The translations under genes and the position numbers were made by a program. Source: Mimachlamys varia (taxonomy: Eukaryota; Mollusca; Bivalvia; Pectinida; Pectinidae). Taken from it: a stretch of 64,000 nt of DNA. A model generated the notes under the pieces. That model had not been told where the DNA came from, ran no database searches, and saw only the letters and a program-made list of their open reading frames with translations. The DNA is taken from the NCBI GenBank assembly GCA_947623455.1, contig OX392545.1:21178001-21242000 (forward strand). Direction: 5' to 3'. Every line of letters begins with the position of its first letter. The stretch's first letter is position 1. This document shows positions 1-12,596 of the stretch, piece after piece.

Positions 1-2150
1 CGGGTCTATCAACTGAGGCAAAGGTGCATGCTCCGTCGGCTCGGTGACCGAGACCGTAGTTTTTACGTTGTACAGTGTACAAGCCACCCCTACCCACTCC
101 TTTACACTATGTTATTTGTACACAAAATATGTACGTACACAATACGTGTCAAAACGTGTAGTTATAATTAGAAGGCTTTTGACGAAACATATGTACGTAC
201 ACATTTTGATGACGAAAATGTGCTACTAGTAACACTGTTTTGTCAGTCCGTTTTCGGCCATCGTAGAATTTATATTTATTGTACCTCGAAATGTCAACTA
301 TGATACGAAGTAGACGGAAGTTCCATTGCAAATCGTATCAGTCTGCAGACTTTCAAATCATTATTCTCTGTTCTACAGTTTTATTTACTCCTGACAAAGA
401 GTATGTATATTTAGAAGTCCAAAACGTACTTACTATCTTTATCACATAAGATTCGCAAGGCGTTTCTAGCGGCTCATTCAAGGCGTGATTTAATAATTCA
501 CGAAACTCATTGTGTCTTGTGAGACATTTTTACAATCTGTAGTATCTTACTGTAGTAAACACAAGTAGCAAAGAGTGCTGTTTTTATGTGTTCTGTGTTG
601 TCGTCCAATAACACACGGCCTGAGTACCGTCTAGCCCGTAACTTTGTATACCGAGAATAGCAGTCGCTTGTAATGATACCAGCTCAAACAAATAACAATT
701 AGCCATTGACTTTATCATTATTTATTTACAAACAGGAGAATTCCGGTGGGATGTCCCACACCCTGTAAAAACACTACGGCCATTAACGACTTTGGCAGAC
801 TCGCCATCACTGTGTGTAACCTGACACGCGTAAAATCGACCACTTCAACATCTATTTGATTCAGATCTCAATGTTATCGTAGCGTTCCTTTGATACATGA
901 TTTGTCTGTACAATTGGGAGATTGCAACCACTGTGTGTTATGCACCGAGATACACAAAAGTCAACTCTCAGCGTATGCTAAGCGTGTATGCGATTCAGAT
1001 GCCATTGTTATCCAAGCCTGCATTTGATTCAGATGGCTGCCATTTGCATTAGTTAGCGAAGGTATACTGTTGTCAATAATGTTGGAATTCGATGTCGTAA
1101 AATTGGACGAGGAGTACTCAAACGAAATGGCCCGTTTTACGGCACTAAATAAAACTGATGGTCTACCACTTGAATATTACGTCATTGTGATCAAGGTCAC
1201 AGAATGTGGTTAAATGTCTTGCTATAATGAAACATACATCGATGGTACATGTAGCTAATTGGTACTTTTCAAATTTTTGAAATTTAAATACTAATAATGC
1301 TTACTTACCAACTTGACTTTTCCTACAGTAGTACCGATACATGTAAATTGTAATTCAAACTGTTTGTCCCCAATCATCATGTACATGAACATGTATCCAA
1401 CCTAGCGTCATGTACATAACTACATGTATATGTAGACCTTAAGGAGGAAAAGTTTGTTTGACCTGGTGTAATTCATTTATCATATATATACTATTAAATT
1501 GTGAAGAGGCAATTACTTCTTAACATCTTTTGTCCATAAATTATTCGTAAATTGACGCGAATGTTAACAATAGTCAATTTTAATCCGGTCTTTAAAGATG
1601 CATGTATAAAGTATCTGTACGACCGATGAATGTGAAACCTGTTAGTCTGAAGACGAAGACGTTATAACACTGATAGAATAAACTTGATGAATGGAGACAA
1701 TCAAACGTATTATAAACTAAACGAGCCATGCATATTTACGGGGAACATAGGTCCTACAAAATAAAGGGAGGTAACCGGATGAGCTATGTTTACATGTACG
1801 TTTTAGCGTGCTCGGTACAGCGACCCGTTATGTATTTAACGATGAACAACGGAGCTTGTGTAATATGATTAAATTGATTCAATGACGAAGAAATGACGTA
1901 AAGACGTCTGGACATAAGACAAATATATATTGATGTAATAAAACATACAGAATTACATATATCTACACCAGTTAGATTACTACACAATACAGGCGCTTCA
2001 GTCTAGATCAATTGGTAGGTTGTCTGGCCGGCAATCCAGGTGGCCTAGGGTGTATTATAGCGGAGACATTTTGGGGAAAATGATGCTAGGTCTAGGCACA
2101 TCTGTACACTAATGTTTTTTCGTATCATACGGCTGGTTTAAGATTCTAAC
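1..2150. other. No recognisable gene
   Basis: AT-rich DNA with only short chance reading frames. I see no exon with family resemblance, no tandem array and no clear inverted-repeat element. Confidence 0.5.
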
Positions 2151-2153
2151 CTG

Positions 2154-2335
2154 GGGCCGCGGTGGCCAAGTATTTAAGGTGTTCCGACATTCTACCACTA
2201 GCCCTCCAACTCTTGGTTTCGAGTTCGAATCCCATGTGGGGCAGTTGCCATGTACTGACCGTCGGTCGGTGGTTTTTCTCCGAGTACTCCGGCTTCCCTT
2301 CACCTTACGATGCGAAATGAACATATCTATTAAAT
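2154..2335 (+). mobile_element. tRNA-derived SINE
   Basis: The head resembles a Leu/Ser-type tRNA. An A-box-like 'tggccaagtatttaagg' lies at 2163-2179 and a B box 'gttcgaatccc' at 2223-2233, about 45 bp apart, as expected of an internal RNA polymerase III promoter. The tRNA-like part is followed by an unrelated body (gggcagttgcc, then tactgaccgtcggtcggtgg), which is also recognisable at 56.04-56.14 kb. No target-site duplication was resolved and the 3' end is approximate. The SINE family name is not assigned. Confidence 0.7.
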
Positions 2336-2434
2336 ATTTCACATTTCATACATCATTGTGTTACCCTGGTAGTCAATTAAACTGGGTGTGTGACTGTATG
2401 GTATCAGCTTTTAACTATATGGTGGTCAATGGGT

Positions 2435-2570
2435 CCGCAGTAGCCAGGTGTTGAGGTGACGGACATTCTGCTGCCATTCGGGGCCAACATGGGGCAGGCG
2501 CGAGGTTGGTACCGTTGGCCGTCGGGAGATTATTCCTCGGGAACCTGACACGTCCTAAATAACCATAACT
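2435..2570 (+). mobile_element. degenerate SINE related to the 2.15-kb copy
   Basis: 'gtagccaggtgttgaggtga' followed by 'cggacattctgctgcc' parallels the A-box region of the neighbouring SINE. The copy ends with 'aacctgacacgtcctaaata', a tail also seen at 56.12 kb. The B box is not recognisable, so this is probably an old or different subfamily copy. Confidence 0.45.
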
Positions 2571-2690
2571 GTTTGCAATCATTTTCTTCAGATTGCAAAG
2601 CGTGATTAATGTAAAGATTAGTTTACCACTAATAAACATTTATTGGTTGTGTGAAATAATCTTTACCTAGACCATAACTGTTAATAGGAC
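2571..2690. repeat. dispersed repeat fragment shared with 18.65 kb
   Basis: 'attttcttcagattgcaaag', continuing through a 'taatgtaaagatta' stretch, resembles the segment at 18,650-18,690. This is probably a piece of a dispersed element. Confidence 0.3.
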
Positions 2691-3063
2691 AGAAAACAAA
2701 AACAAGCCAAACTAATGGTAAAACAAACCAAGCCAACGGTATGACATGTAATACAGAGGCGAGTCACCCGTTTATGCCAAAAGTCATAGTTTAACACGTA
2801 TTGGAACTTTGGGGAGGCGAGAGGGTCGCATATAACATGCGATGGAAAATACAAACTTAGTCAATGCGATAAGAATATCATTGCAGGTCTATAAATATAT
2901 CCTCTTTGTCATATTAAACCTCAGTACAGCAATAACGGAACTCCCCCGACATTGTGTTTCTGATGCAGGTAGACATGGTATACTCCCATTGGAAGTTCCG
3001 CGTCCGTTACGGACAGACATGTGGCGATATTCTATGAAAAATCGATTTCGACTCAACACATGC

Positions 3064-3275
3064 TTAGTTTCGTATTTAACTGATGTTGACGTTCAATGGT
3101 TATTTAGTTTCGTATTTCACTGATATTGACATTCTGAGGTTATTAGTTTCGGGTTATTTAGTTTCGTATTAAACTTAAATTGGCGTTCTGAGGTAATTTA
3201 GTTTCGTATTTAAATGATATCGACGTTATGATGCTATTTAGTTTTGTATATTGTAATGACATTCTGAGAATTAAG
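3064..3275 (+). repeat. short degenerate tandem repeat (~40 bp, 4-5 units)
   Basis: Units begin 'gtttcgtatttaactgat', continue 'ttgacgttc', and end 'ggttattta'. They recur about five times with divergence and small indels. Confidence 0.7.
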
Positions 3276-4916
3276 ATTTATATTTCGGTGTCCTACTCCA
3301 TCTTGTTAATTCGGGGTGCATGCTTCATTTTCAATAAACATTTGTAAATAATTAATGACGCTATAAGCAAAAGATACGAAAAGCCGAAATGGCTTATTGA
3401 TTATAAGATACTTAAGCTATATCTAATTATATGTCTCTAGGCAATAAAGAAACGTATTGCTCCGAAAATTTGACATAGTATTGTGTACACTGTAAGAATG
3501 ATATTCTTGGTCGCATCATAAAGTGATGAGTTACTGGTATGTTGACGTTTTGGTATTCGCTAATAAATTAATATTTAAATTAAATTAAACCCAGAAATAA
3601 TAGAAAATAAAATAAAAAAATAAAAAAATATAAAAATTTACATGTACATGTATCTAGCTAGAAAGGAACTAGAAAATTGTATCTGTACTTAAGTTGTAAG
3701 GAGGTGCTATGCATCCTTCCAGCCACTGACTTTGTCACATCAATACCAATGTTCCTGGACGCTATCGCTGGGCTCGTTGTGTTTGTCGCTGTTTTAATTG
3801 TGTTGTCATTCCGCGTCTTGCTGACACGACAGCCCTAACTCTATGGTATACACACAGGCCGCGCCGAGCCTTATTTAATGCTTTCTAACGGCGGAACTGC
3901 GCTCCGTATGTAATAAAAAGGAAATTATCTATTTTCATAACACGATAAATAGGCGGTAAATTTGTTTGAATGGTGTGTTTTGTAGTTATTGCGACACCTC
4001 GGAGATTAGTAACTCACGGAGTTGTTTTAAAAGGCAGTAACAGACGAGTGATTTGTGTATTAGGTCTATTTTGTAGGCAGCTGAAGGTCGAAATGCTCGA
4101 TTCAAACAGTCTTACGTCTACATAACCTTGAATTAAATTAACAAAATATATAGTGATTCCGTACATACTGTGACGTAACCGGTTATACTGAGAACGGGAA
4201 ACTGAATGAATTGGCGAATTTATGCTTTGTTTTTGCGGTTGAAGATTGGGCATACATTTTCACTACATACATTCATGTTTTGGGCGTATTTTGGTATACC
4301 TTAATTGGTACAACAGTCGCCAACCTGTTTGTATTAGTTGTCAGGGCGGCGTCACGTGACCTTTATACCTTTAATTGTATTATCTTTATTACAGTATAGA
4401 CAATACGTGGAGACTGTAGCACTCGCTTAGTATATCCCAATTTACTCATTAGCGTTAAAATGTTTTCTATTATCAGTAACACTAACGAGTTTTACGAGGT
4501 TTCGCCCTGGAATATCAACTGTTACCTATGTCTTAGGCAGTTTAATACTACCTATGTCATATATATGGTATTATCTTCAACGTCTGGCTTATTCAAGAAA
4601 AAAAGTTTGTCAATAATCGTTTTAAGTTACAATTTGAATTATTTTTGCAAACATTATTTGAGGTTTTGCAATTTTTAACTGAAGACCATTTCCAACTTTT
4701 GCGGATATGGTGTACCTGACAAGGCATTTATTGCAATTCTTGCGCATGCGTGCATGGTGTTGAATACATCACCCTTATCGCGGTTTGGCTGTCGAATGTA
4801 CCACTAATTTGCTTTTGAAGTCAAATTTCCTTTTGAATATGACTTATGTCGTACTTTATTGCGCAGTCAGTTTCAGTGTATTACGTTTAATGAGTGTTGT
4901 CCTGCATAAGCATTTA
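3276..4916. other. No recognisable gene
   Basis: AT-rich sequence with an A/T-rich low-complexity patch near 3,560-3,640. Short open frames at 4.2-4.7 kb resemble no family I know. Confidence 0.45.
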
Positions 4917-5018
4917 TAATATAAACTACGTCACCATTTCTTGTGTATATCATATTAACTACGTCACCATTCCTTGCGTATATCATATTAACTACGTCAC
5001 CATACATTGCGTATATAA
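4917..5018 (+). repeat. 33-bp tandem triplication
   Basis: Three consecutive units of 'attaactacgtcaccattcc' followed by 'ttgcgtatatcat', with two to five differences between units. Confidence 0.85.
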
Positions 5019-5114
5019 TTTCATCCTGTATTAATTTCAATGGTTATTTTTGTGTCATTTTAAACTCATAACTTAAACCGAACTGTCTATAATGTTGGTA
5101 AGATTGCGATGAAA

Positions 5115-5613
5115 AAATACAAAATTACACGCCCCTGTGGTAAGGCAGTGATTTGTTAACTACTAAAAGACATGCCCCTGTGTTAAGACGGTGATAACAA
5201 AATTACCATATCACAGGCCCCTGTTGAAAGGAAATGACAAATAAGTTATCAAATCACAGGCCACTCTAGTAATGTAGTGATTAATAAGTTACCCAACCTC
5301 ATGACACTGTGGCAAGGGAATGATATATATCAACCATATCACATGTCCCTGTGGTAAGGGAATGCTAGATATCTACCAAATCGCATGTCCCTGTGGTAAG
5401 GGAATGATAGGTATCTACCAAATCGAGTGTCCCTGTGGTAAGGGAATGATAGATATCTACCAAATCACATGTCCCTGTGGTAAAGTCTACCAAATCACAT
5501 GTCTCTGTGGTAAGGGAATGATAGATAACTACCACATCACATGTCCCTGTGGTAAGGGAATGATAGATATCTACCAAATCACATGTCCCTGTGGTAAAGA
5601 AGTGATTGATTAG
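5115..5613 (+). repeat. 42-bp minisatellite
   Basis: The core unit is 'gtccctgtggtaagggaatg' followed by 'atagatatctaccaaatcacat'. It is clean from 5,320 to 5,613 (seven to eight units) and decayed leftwards to about 5,115. The period is a multiple of three, so an open frame runs through it on both strands. On the + strand this spells a 14-residue repeat containing CPCGK. One unit is 15 bp shorter, which also preserves the frame. No start context, splice signal or homology supports coding, so it is annotated as a repeat. Confidence 0.9.
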
Positions 5614-6979
5614 CTAGCACCACAAACTGACAATTAGTTTAGCGAATTCCCTTCCCGAGGACCTAGTTATGTAATACGGGCTATACACGTAATGACTAAA
5701 TGTTCAATATAGTTATAGGTGTGTGTGTCGTCGAACAGAGTATTGGAGCAACATTCTGAGGGAATGAAAACTTAGAGGATGGGATTATATTCTCGCTGTG
5801 CTTAGGGCTAGACGGCAAACGGGTATTTGTTGTTTGTTTGAGTGCTTTTACGAAAGTGGAGAAAAGACTATATAATACTATCTACCAAACAACAACGCTC
5901 AGTGCAGAAAACTAGTCATCATATTTTAATATGAAAATGACAGTTCATTCCAAACGATACGTGTCTGGGGTGCGGTATGATTATATAAATATCGACATAC
6001 GCTAGGCCTGGCCTAATACAGTGAGCGCGTACCGCGCGATAAACAGTACAGGGCCTGCGGAAGATTTGAAAATTGACGAAATTTTAATTCCATACTCAAT
6101 AAATGGTCTACTTCCCCGCCATGTGGAGCTGAAAGTAATTAAAAGAAGCGTGAACAATCAATATTTCTTCAGAAGATTAGATTTACGTATTGGAATGATA
6201 TTCAAAATTTGTATACACATCATTTTTTTTTAATTAAACATTTCTGTCTTGTAGACTGCAGAATATAGTCTTTGTAGAGTGAAAACGAAAAGTCAATATT
6301 TTCACGTAGTGCTGAAATTGCGACGCTTATGTAATAATTGTTTCCAGAAAACTTCGTTGCGTTTGAAGTTTGAAGTGTTTGAATTGATATTTTTTTAAGT
6401 TAAAACTTTGCCGTTAAATTAAATTTAATTAACTACCCTGTATCAGAAGTTGGTTAATGAGGTCGAGCTTTACTGAAGTTTGTTTTGACATTATCATACC
6501 CCAGGAAAGGAGAGCGTGTGCGTCGCCTACAAATAAACACTGAGTTTGTTTTCTATAATTTTTTAAACGTTTGTTTCCACAGGGCAGCTCAGTGCATTCA
6601 AACTAACATTCGAAATAATGCAATTTTCGTTGAGGAAATGTCAGATATTATTTTATTTCCTAATAAAATTATAGCTGTGAAAAAAATGTCAATATTCTAC
6701 TTAATTGCTTAATTCAATAGCGTTTTGTATATTGTCATTATTTATAGTGTGTAGGATTTCTTTGTTCGATGTAATAAATAATTGCAAATTACAAATAAGA
6801 CGACATATTGATAATGTAATCAAAATATAATCAAATGTAAAGATAACAAAACCACCATGATATGATGCATATTTATTCCGTTCATAAACGCATTAATTAC
6901 CGCTTTGTAGTACGCGTTCACATAGCGACACATTTAAGCTTCTTTGAAAAAAATATATAGTATGACTTCATAAACTTAA
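5614..6979. other. No recognisable gene
   Basis: AT-rich intergenic DNA with only short unsupported reading frames. Confidence 0.45.
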
Positions 6980-7367
6980 TTAAAGGCCCAATATACGTAA
7001 CTTCAGGACATTTTTGTGATTCTGAAAAAGTCTGAAAAAATATCCAGTTGATAACCATGCAAAAATAAGCCTAAAACGATGTAAATCTGAGCGGTAACAA
7101 GAAACTCTCGAAAGAAAAGTCCAAAAAGTTGAAAATAATTCAGGTGGGGCCCACTTCAACGACAAGCCTCAGTTAGAAGACAGTTCAAAATTGACGCGTG
7201 ATTACAAATACCGAGTTTCAACAGCTGCTGTACCGGTTACCGCGTAAGAATTAATCTTGAATATTGCTAATATCAGTTAATCTTAACCATATCTATAAAT
7301 ATAAAAAGTTAATAGGCTTGATTTTCACTTCAATTTTTGCCGAAAGTTACGTATATTGGGCCTTTAA
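6980..7367 (+). mobile_element. MITE with TTAA target duplication, copy 1
   Basis: Terminal inverted repeats 'aggcccaatatacgtaact' and 'agttacgtatattgggcct' bound 380 bp at 6984-7363, and TTAA flanks both ends. There is no open frame for a transposase, so it is non-autonomous. A TTAA duplication points to the piggyBac superfamily by established knowledge, but the TIR itself was not matched to a named family. A diverged second copy lies 830 bp downstream in the same orientation. Confidence 0.85.
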
Positions 7368-8197
7368 CGCTCCATGTAATTAATATTTCTTTTAGCTCTT
7401 ATTGAATCAGGATTGATATACAACTTTTATTTGTGAAGATGTACATTTTTTGTACCAGGGTATTTCTCTTTTCACTGCTGTTAACCAAATAGACTTATCT
7501 ATATTTATGTATTATAGAGTCTACTCGAGTTGCAAGGGAGGAGGTAAATGTTTCACATTTTCAGAAATGTACGGTGATATTACAGTAAGTATGTCAACAA
7601 GGGAGATAATTTACAGAAAAAGGCCATAAAAACGGATATATCATGTAGAGTATTATGGGATAGATACAATATGCCACATGGGTGCAGATAACTGGTCCCA
7701 TGTTCTCTGTGTGGAATCTTGTAAGTTTTAATGTTTTGTGAAACGAAGATTCCCATAAAGTTTGCGCCAGATCCGTGCTATCACAAGGAAGCAGATACAC
7801 CAACATACCCTGTCTACAACACACACAGACATGCATACCCAAAAAACGTGGAAGTACGTCCTTATTTGACCTTATCTAGTTAAAGGACGTTTAACATGAT
7901 AAAAGCAAGTTACCGAGGCTCTATATCTTTCATCCATGTTTTCCCGTTTCGTATGATTGCCTTTCTGATTTGACTTTGCTCTTTGGAAATTCCGGAGAGT
8001 GGATCGATATAATCTGACATATAACCTAAACATAACGGACACTGAAATTCCATGTTTGGGTACCAGTCCGTGATGGAGAAAAACATGCAAGCGAGTCTAT
8101 CACGAAAACTGACGGGACGAAGGGCAAAATAAAACGGTATAGACAAGGGGAATGAGATGTACAGTAGAATTGTGAATATATGATAAATCTAGAGGGA
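7368..8197. other. No recognisable gene
   Basis: Spacer between the two MITE copies. Two overlapping minus-strand frames (about 7.87-8.15 kb) have no recognisable domain. Confidence 0.45.
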
Positions 8198-8589
8198 TTA
8201 AAGGCCCAATATACGTAATTTCAGGATTTTTTTCGTGATTCTGAAAAATTCTGAAAAAAAATCCTGTTAATAACCATGCAAAAATAAGCCTAAAACGAAG
8301 TAAATCTGAGCAGTAACTAACAGGAAACTCTTGACAGAAAAATCCAAAGAACGGAAAATAATTCAGGTGGGGCCCACTTCAACAACAAGCCGATGGTAGA
8401 AGACGGTTCAAAATGAACGCGTGTTTACAAATACCGAATTTCAACTGCTGCTGTACCGGTAGCCGCGTAAGAATTCATGATGAATATTGCTGATATCAGC
8501 TAATCTAACTAAATCTATAAATATAATAAGTTATTAGGCTTGATTTTCGCTTCAAGTTTTGCTGAAAGTTACGTATATTGGGCCTTTAA
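8198..8589 (+). mobile_element. MITE with TTAA target duplication, copy 2
   Basis: Same family and orientation as the copy at 6,980. The element spans 8202-8585 with the same TIRs, one diverged base near the left end, and TTAA on both sides. The interior aligns along its length with scattered substitutions and small indels, so the two are separate insertions of one family rather than a recent tandem duplication. Confidence 0.85.
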
Positions 8590-9975
8590 ACTGTTGTGTG
8601 GTTCATAATGTACAAATTTCAATGACTTTGAGTTTGAAATTAATCAGTTATCCTTTTTTATATAATATTTTTTCCTTTCAGTACAGGTTTTTAAGCACAA
8701 TACTTTCTGTTTTAGCAGTATTAGATCAATTTCGATTCTAAAACTTTTTAGTCCCTAGCAGTTATGTATGCGATGAGTCCTAGAAAGACCAAACATCTAC
8801 ATGGTGCAGTGCTATTAATTTTTAGCTTACTATTACCAACATTTTATAGGTGTAACTCTACGTGTGTTTTTTTACGTTCCTCTTTCCTGGAATTGTAAAC
8901 ATGATAAATGAACCTAACGTATATCAGTAATTCAGATAGATGATCTTTCAGATAAACGCGCCTCTTAATTTAGTATTAAATGGATTGCGAGTTTGTAAGA
9001 AAACCATAAATCTACATTCACGTATTGGATCAGAAAAGTTGTTCAGCAGAACAGACGCGAGTAGCAGCGTAGAATATATACGTTCACCTAGATTCTTAAA
9101 GATTGTTCAGCTTAACGCCAATGTCTTACATAAGAAAATGTCCCAAAATTACACGAAGTCTAAAATTCATCTAGTTAATCTTCCGAAATAGAAGAGAGTT
9201 CAAATCAAAATCATGAAATCTTTGTTAAATAATTTATTTTGCGTATGATATTAAAATGTAAACATTTTTATTCAGGATTGGGGTTAAGCTGACTTAACTT
9301 TTAAGCTCTCCTGAAATCGATCGCAGAATTCTTTCGAAAAATAGTTTATTTCGTTTTCAATCACTCACTTCAATGGGACTGGCTACGCGGGGTTCTGGGG
9401 GGTGGGGGTTTGGGGTTGGGGTAAATACGGGCTTACTAGAGTTTTATCAGCGGGAGAATAAAAAGGTGAAATATCCGGGAAATATCCTGTCCTGTATCAT
9501 AGAGCTGTATGGAAGGTGCTGGCAGGTCCTAGATCGACTTTATAGATAAGAATGCATGATGGATTCACTTTTAAAATGGAACAAAGACAAGGGCGATAAA
9601 CTACAAATATCAATGAATGTTGTGTTAGTGATGTACATCTAAAGCTGGGAAACACGAAAGGAACTCGATAAAACCTTAACACTGTAGATTGTGTGGCACC
9701 AATATAATGTATACTTGTATCACAGTCAATTCTATCTAGCACATTAATAATATATTCACTCAGATTTTCAAATTACTTTCCCTTTTTACATATTATATTT
9801 TGCTAAACAAAAGAAATTTCATCGTTTTAGCTTATCATAGGTAAGTAAATCGGGTTACGTTACTTGTTTAAAAGGCCAATAACGTCCTGGGCTATATCTA
9901 AGTTAAAAAAGAAACCTCATGATTTCAGCGTGCCAAATGTTCGTAGGTTATCTTTATCTTACCAAATGCACTATG
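8590..9975. other. No recognisable gene
   Basis: AT-rich DNA with a short G-rich run at about 9,395-9,420. A + strand frame at 8,940-9,191 (83 codons) has no recognisable domain or splice support. Confidence 0.4.
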
Positions 9976-10077
9976 TATTTAGAATCATATATTTCTCTAT
10001 AAAGCGAGACATTGTGATATGCTTATTACAGATGTTTGTATAAATGTCTTCGATTGTTTTGAATCCATTTATCTAGT
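9976..10077 (+). repeat. dispersed repeat shared with 12.5 kb
   Basis: 'tctctataaagcgagacatt' followed by 'gtgatatgc', and later 'gattgttttgaatcca', recur in the same order at 12,497-12,596. This is a diverged two-copy dispersed repeat of unknown class. Confidence 0.7.
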
Positions 10078-10083
10078 ATTGCG

Positions 10084-10187
10084 AATGACCGTGACTCGTT
10101 GAGAAGGCCCAAGATACAAGATACAACAAGATACTAGAAACTTTATTTTACGTCGCATACAATGACCGTGACTCGTTGAGAAGGCCC
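10084..10187 (+). repeat. 26-bp direct repeat pair
   Basis: 'atgaccgtgactcgttgaga' followed by 'aggccc' occurs at 10,084 and again at about 10,162. The 50-odd bp between them includes a short 'aagatacaag atacaacaag atac' run. Confidence 0.8.
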
Positions 10188-10199
10188 GTTACCATGATA

Positions 10200-10792
10200 A
10201 CGACATGGGCTGTTGGTTTTGTCCACACGTTTGTACTAAGTAAGCTGATTGAAGGGCTCATACGTCACTACAAACGTCTCCATGTTTTGTTCTCAAAGAT
10301 TTTGTGGAATTATACATAAGGCTATACGACTTACTATGTAGATCTTCATTGTTACGGGTGAAATATGGCTCCTAACTAACTTACACTTTGCCACACGTTT
10401 GCCTGACAATAGGAGTTCAATATTGACCTTTGACCTGGATACAAGTGACATAACCCTCACTTCTGACACTTGTCCTGACCTCTGTGTCTATTACATGAAC
10501 ACCTGGGTGTTTTAGACCACAGCATCAGGCAATGACGCTGTTGGCCTTTGTGTCGAATATACAATATTTGTATAGAGTAGCTCCGACCTAACCTACTCAT
10601 TCACAGATGAATATGCTTTCCTCTAATTCAGCAATGTTCACATCTCCTCTACTGTAAATCACTTTTAAGTCATTCTGCCAAGTCGTAAAGCTATTTAGAA
10701 GTCATTCTTCCAAGTCCATTTCTGGTAATGTTAAAAAAATGACAGATTACCTTACGTCCAGACCACAAAAACAGCGCCACACAGCCATTTCC
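10200..10792. other. No recognisable gene
   Basis: No exon, tandem repeat or clear element seen. Confidence 0.4.
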
Positions 10793-11030
10793 TTAAACGG
10801 GCCCCGTCCCTAGAATATTTATTGATATTCAATTATTCAAAAAAAGCAAATTTTTAATAATTTTGATAACTCGAATGTGTGATTCTACATTGCAGATCTA
10901 AACTTGATTACTTGATAAGTTATAAGTAAACTAGTTGAGAAATTTTTGATAAAAACATAGGGACTCATAGCATGGTCCTACCCTTCTGTCACTTTTCAAC
11001 GTTTAGGCCACCATGGCGCTACCCGTTTAA
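10793..11030. mobile_element. possible short MITE with TTAA flanks
   Basis: 'TTAAacggg' at 10,793 is mirrored by 'cccgtTTAA' at 11,022-11,030, giving a 230-bp body with very short terminal inverted repeats. There is only one copy in the window, so the call rests on termini alone. Confidence 0.35.
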
Positions 11031-11726
11031 CACTTTCCTGACCTGTGTTTACACAACACGTGCCAAAGACTTGGTGTAACTGGCTTTGGGTGCTAGTCAC
11101 GTGACTTACTTACACGAAACGATTCGTCCGTAATAAACGTTAACACTAATGGCGTTCTCCCAGGTTTACGACACTGCTCTATTGCGTTCACTTTACTTTA
11201 TGGCCAAAACTATTAGATTTATTCCCATGTGAATTGTAATCTACTTTCTTGAAATTGCTTGATCAATCACATTAAATCTTTTTTTTATTTTTATCTAACC
11301 TTGAACGAATAGGAAAAAATTATTGTTACAAATACATCAAAAGTCAATAAATGAGTATTGGATAAATTCAAAATGCATTAAAATGAACTGCTACAAATAT
11401 ATATTTCCGTTTTGTTAATTATGATGAACACCTTTATTATCGTTTTAATTGAAACTTATTAAAAAACAAGCATTTTCAGTTCTAAAACAGTAGTTTTAGA
11501 AAGTAAAATATTTTTGTTTTCATTTATTCTTATACAATTTGCACTGACAAATATGAATATTGATTATACATGTAATCACCATTTTGAGATCTGAATATAC
11601 ATTGTAATAATGTGTGCAGTTGCCATATAAACAAATAAGACGTTTCATGCATCTTAAAAAAAATCCACATGCATTGTGCGATTTGATGTTTACAATGCTT
11701 CAGAAGATTATTAACTTCTTGCAATC
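11031..11726. other. No recognisable gene
   Basis: Very AT-rich sequence without supported features. Confidence 0.4.
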
Positions 11727-11793
11727 CGATTAAAATCATATCTTGATCTCCGCGCCGTTCCGGAAACTCCTCTCTTCTGTGTTAAGATCGGAG
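11727..11793 (+). repeat. dispersed repeat fragment shared with 25.27 kb
   Basis: 'attaaaatcatatcttgatc' and the following 'cgcgccgttccg' / 'ctcttctgtgttaaga' segments match 25,270-25,341 with small indels. Confidence 0.65.
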
Positions 11794-11916
11794 AAAATCC
11801 AATAGGGTGTCATGTTCAGATGACCTTTTGCATTAGCCAATCACATTACTACTGTAAGAATTTTGACGGTGAATTTTTGAGGCGACAAAGCTTGCATCAT
11901 CGTCTTTGTCCGTTTA

Positions 11917-11964
11917 GTCATTTCGTCACCAAAACGTTCATGTGGAATAATGTGACGAAATGAC
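11917..11964. repeat. 13-bp inverted repeat
   Basis: 'gtcatttcgtcac' and 'gtgacgaaatgac' are perfect complements separated by 22 nt. They could form a hairpin. No function is inferred. Confidence 0.6.
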
Positions 11965-12102
11965 TTGCTGCAAGATGACAGGACATTGGAAAATTACTTT
12001 GGTGTTAAGTAAAGAGGCGACAAAGAGGCTCGCCATCTTGTTTTTCCTTACCCTCGCGATGAGCTGGATCCACATCGATATAAATTAGTTCTTACAGAAA
12101 AT

Positions 12103-12496
12103 TTAATGGATCTTTATGTATATTGTATCAATTGAATAACTAACGATTATAATTATCTGATAATCTAAAGCGTAGAATAAGAACCTCCGATTGGAAACCT
12201 TGTGTTTACTGCGTTCTATATGACCAAAACAAACGGCTATTGATTGATAAGCTGATATTATGGCTGAGAAATAGACCTCTCGACTGTATATATTCTGTTT
12301 ACTGTATATAAAGGTATTCTTGGTGTGATATGTATTCTCCTGGCGGAAAGGTTTACATGAGTCGGGTAATACAATTGTACAAGTTTGTCCTAGTGGACAA
12401 ATACCAGCAGAGCGAGGTAATGTGTTTAGGTATTTCGGGAATACGCCTTTAACCGAACACACGGGCTGCTATCACGAAACTTCAGACCAGGTTAAT
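12103..12496 (-). other. unassigned open stretch, possible exon
   Basis: A minus-strand frame of about 120 codons. Its first ~50 codons (12,310-12,465) have protein-like composition with four cysteines and are preceded by a 'tagcag' acceptor-like sequence. The rest is low-complexity. I do not recognise a domain, and chance is at least as likely. Confidence 0.15.
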
Positions 12497-12596
12497 TTAG
12501 AATGATATATCTTTCTCTATAAAGCGAGATATTGTGATATGCGCTGTACAGTTTATATGTTTTTCTTGGATTGTTTTGGAATCCAATTTACTTATC
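12497..12596 (+). repeat. dispersed repeat shared with 10.0 kb
   Basis: Second copy of the 'ctctataaagcgaga' repeat described at 9,976. It ends with 'tggattgttttggaatccaa'. Confidence 0.7.

Noticed and set aside
44..331. Opposing short frames at the window start
   Set aside because: They are about 60 codons, have no family resemblance, and overlap on opposite strands.
2154..2240. A functional tRNA gene
   Set aside because: A and B boxes are present, but the acceptor and anticodon stems do not close and a SINE body follows.
6984..7363. An autonomous transposon
   Set aside because: There is no transposase frame; only 380 bp lie between the inverted repeats.
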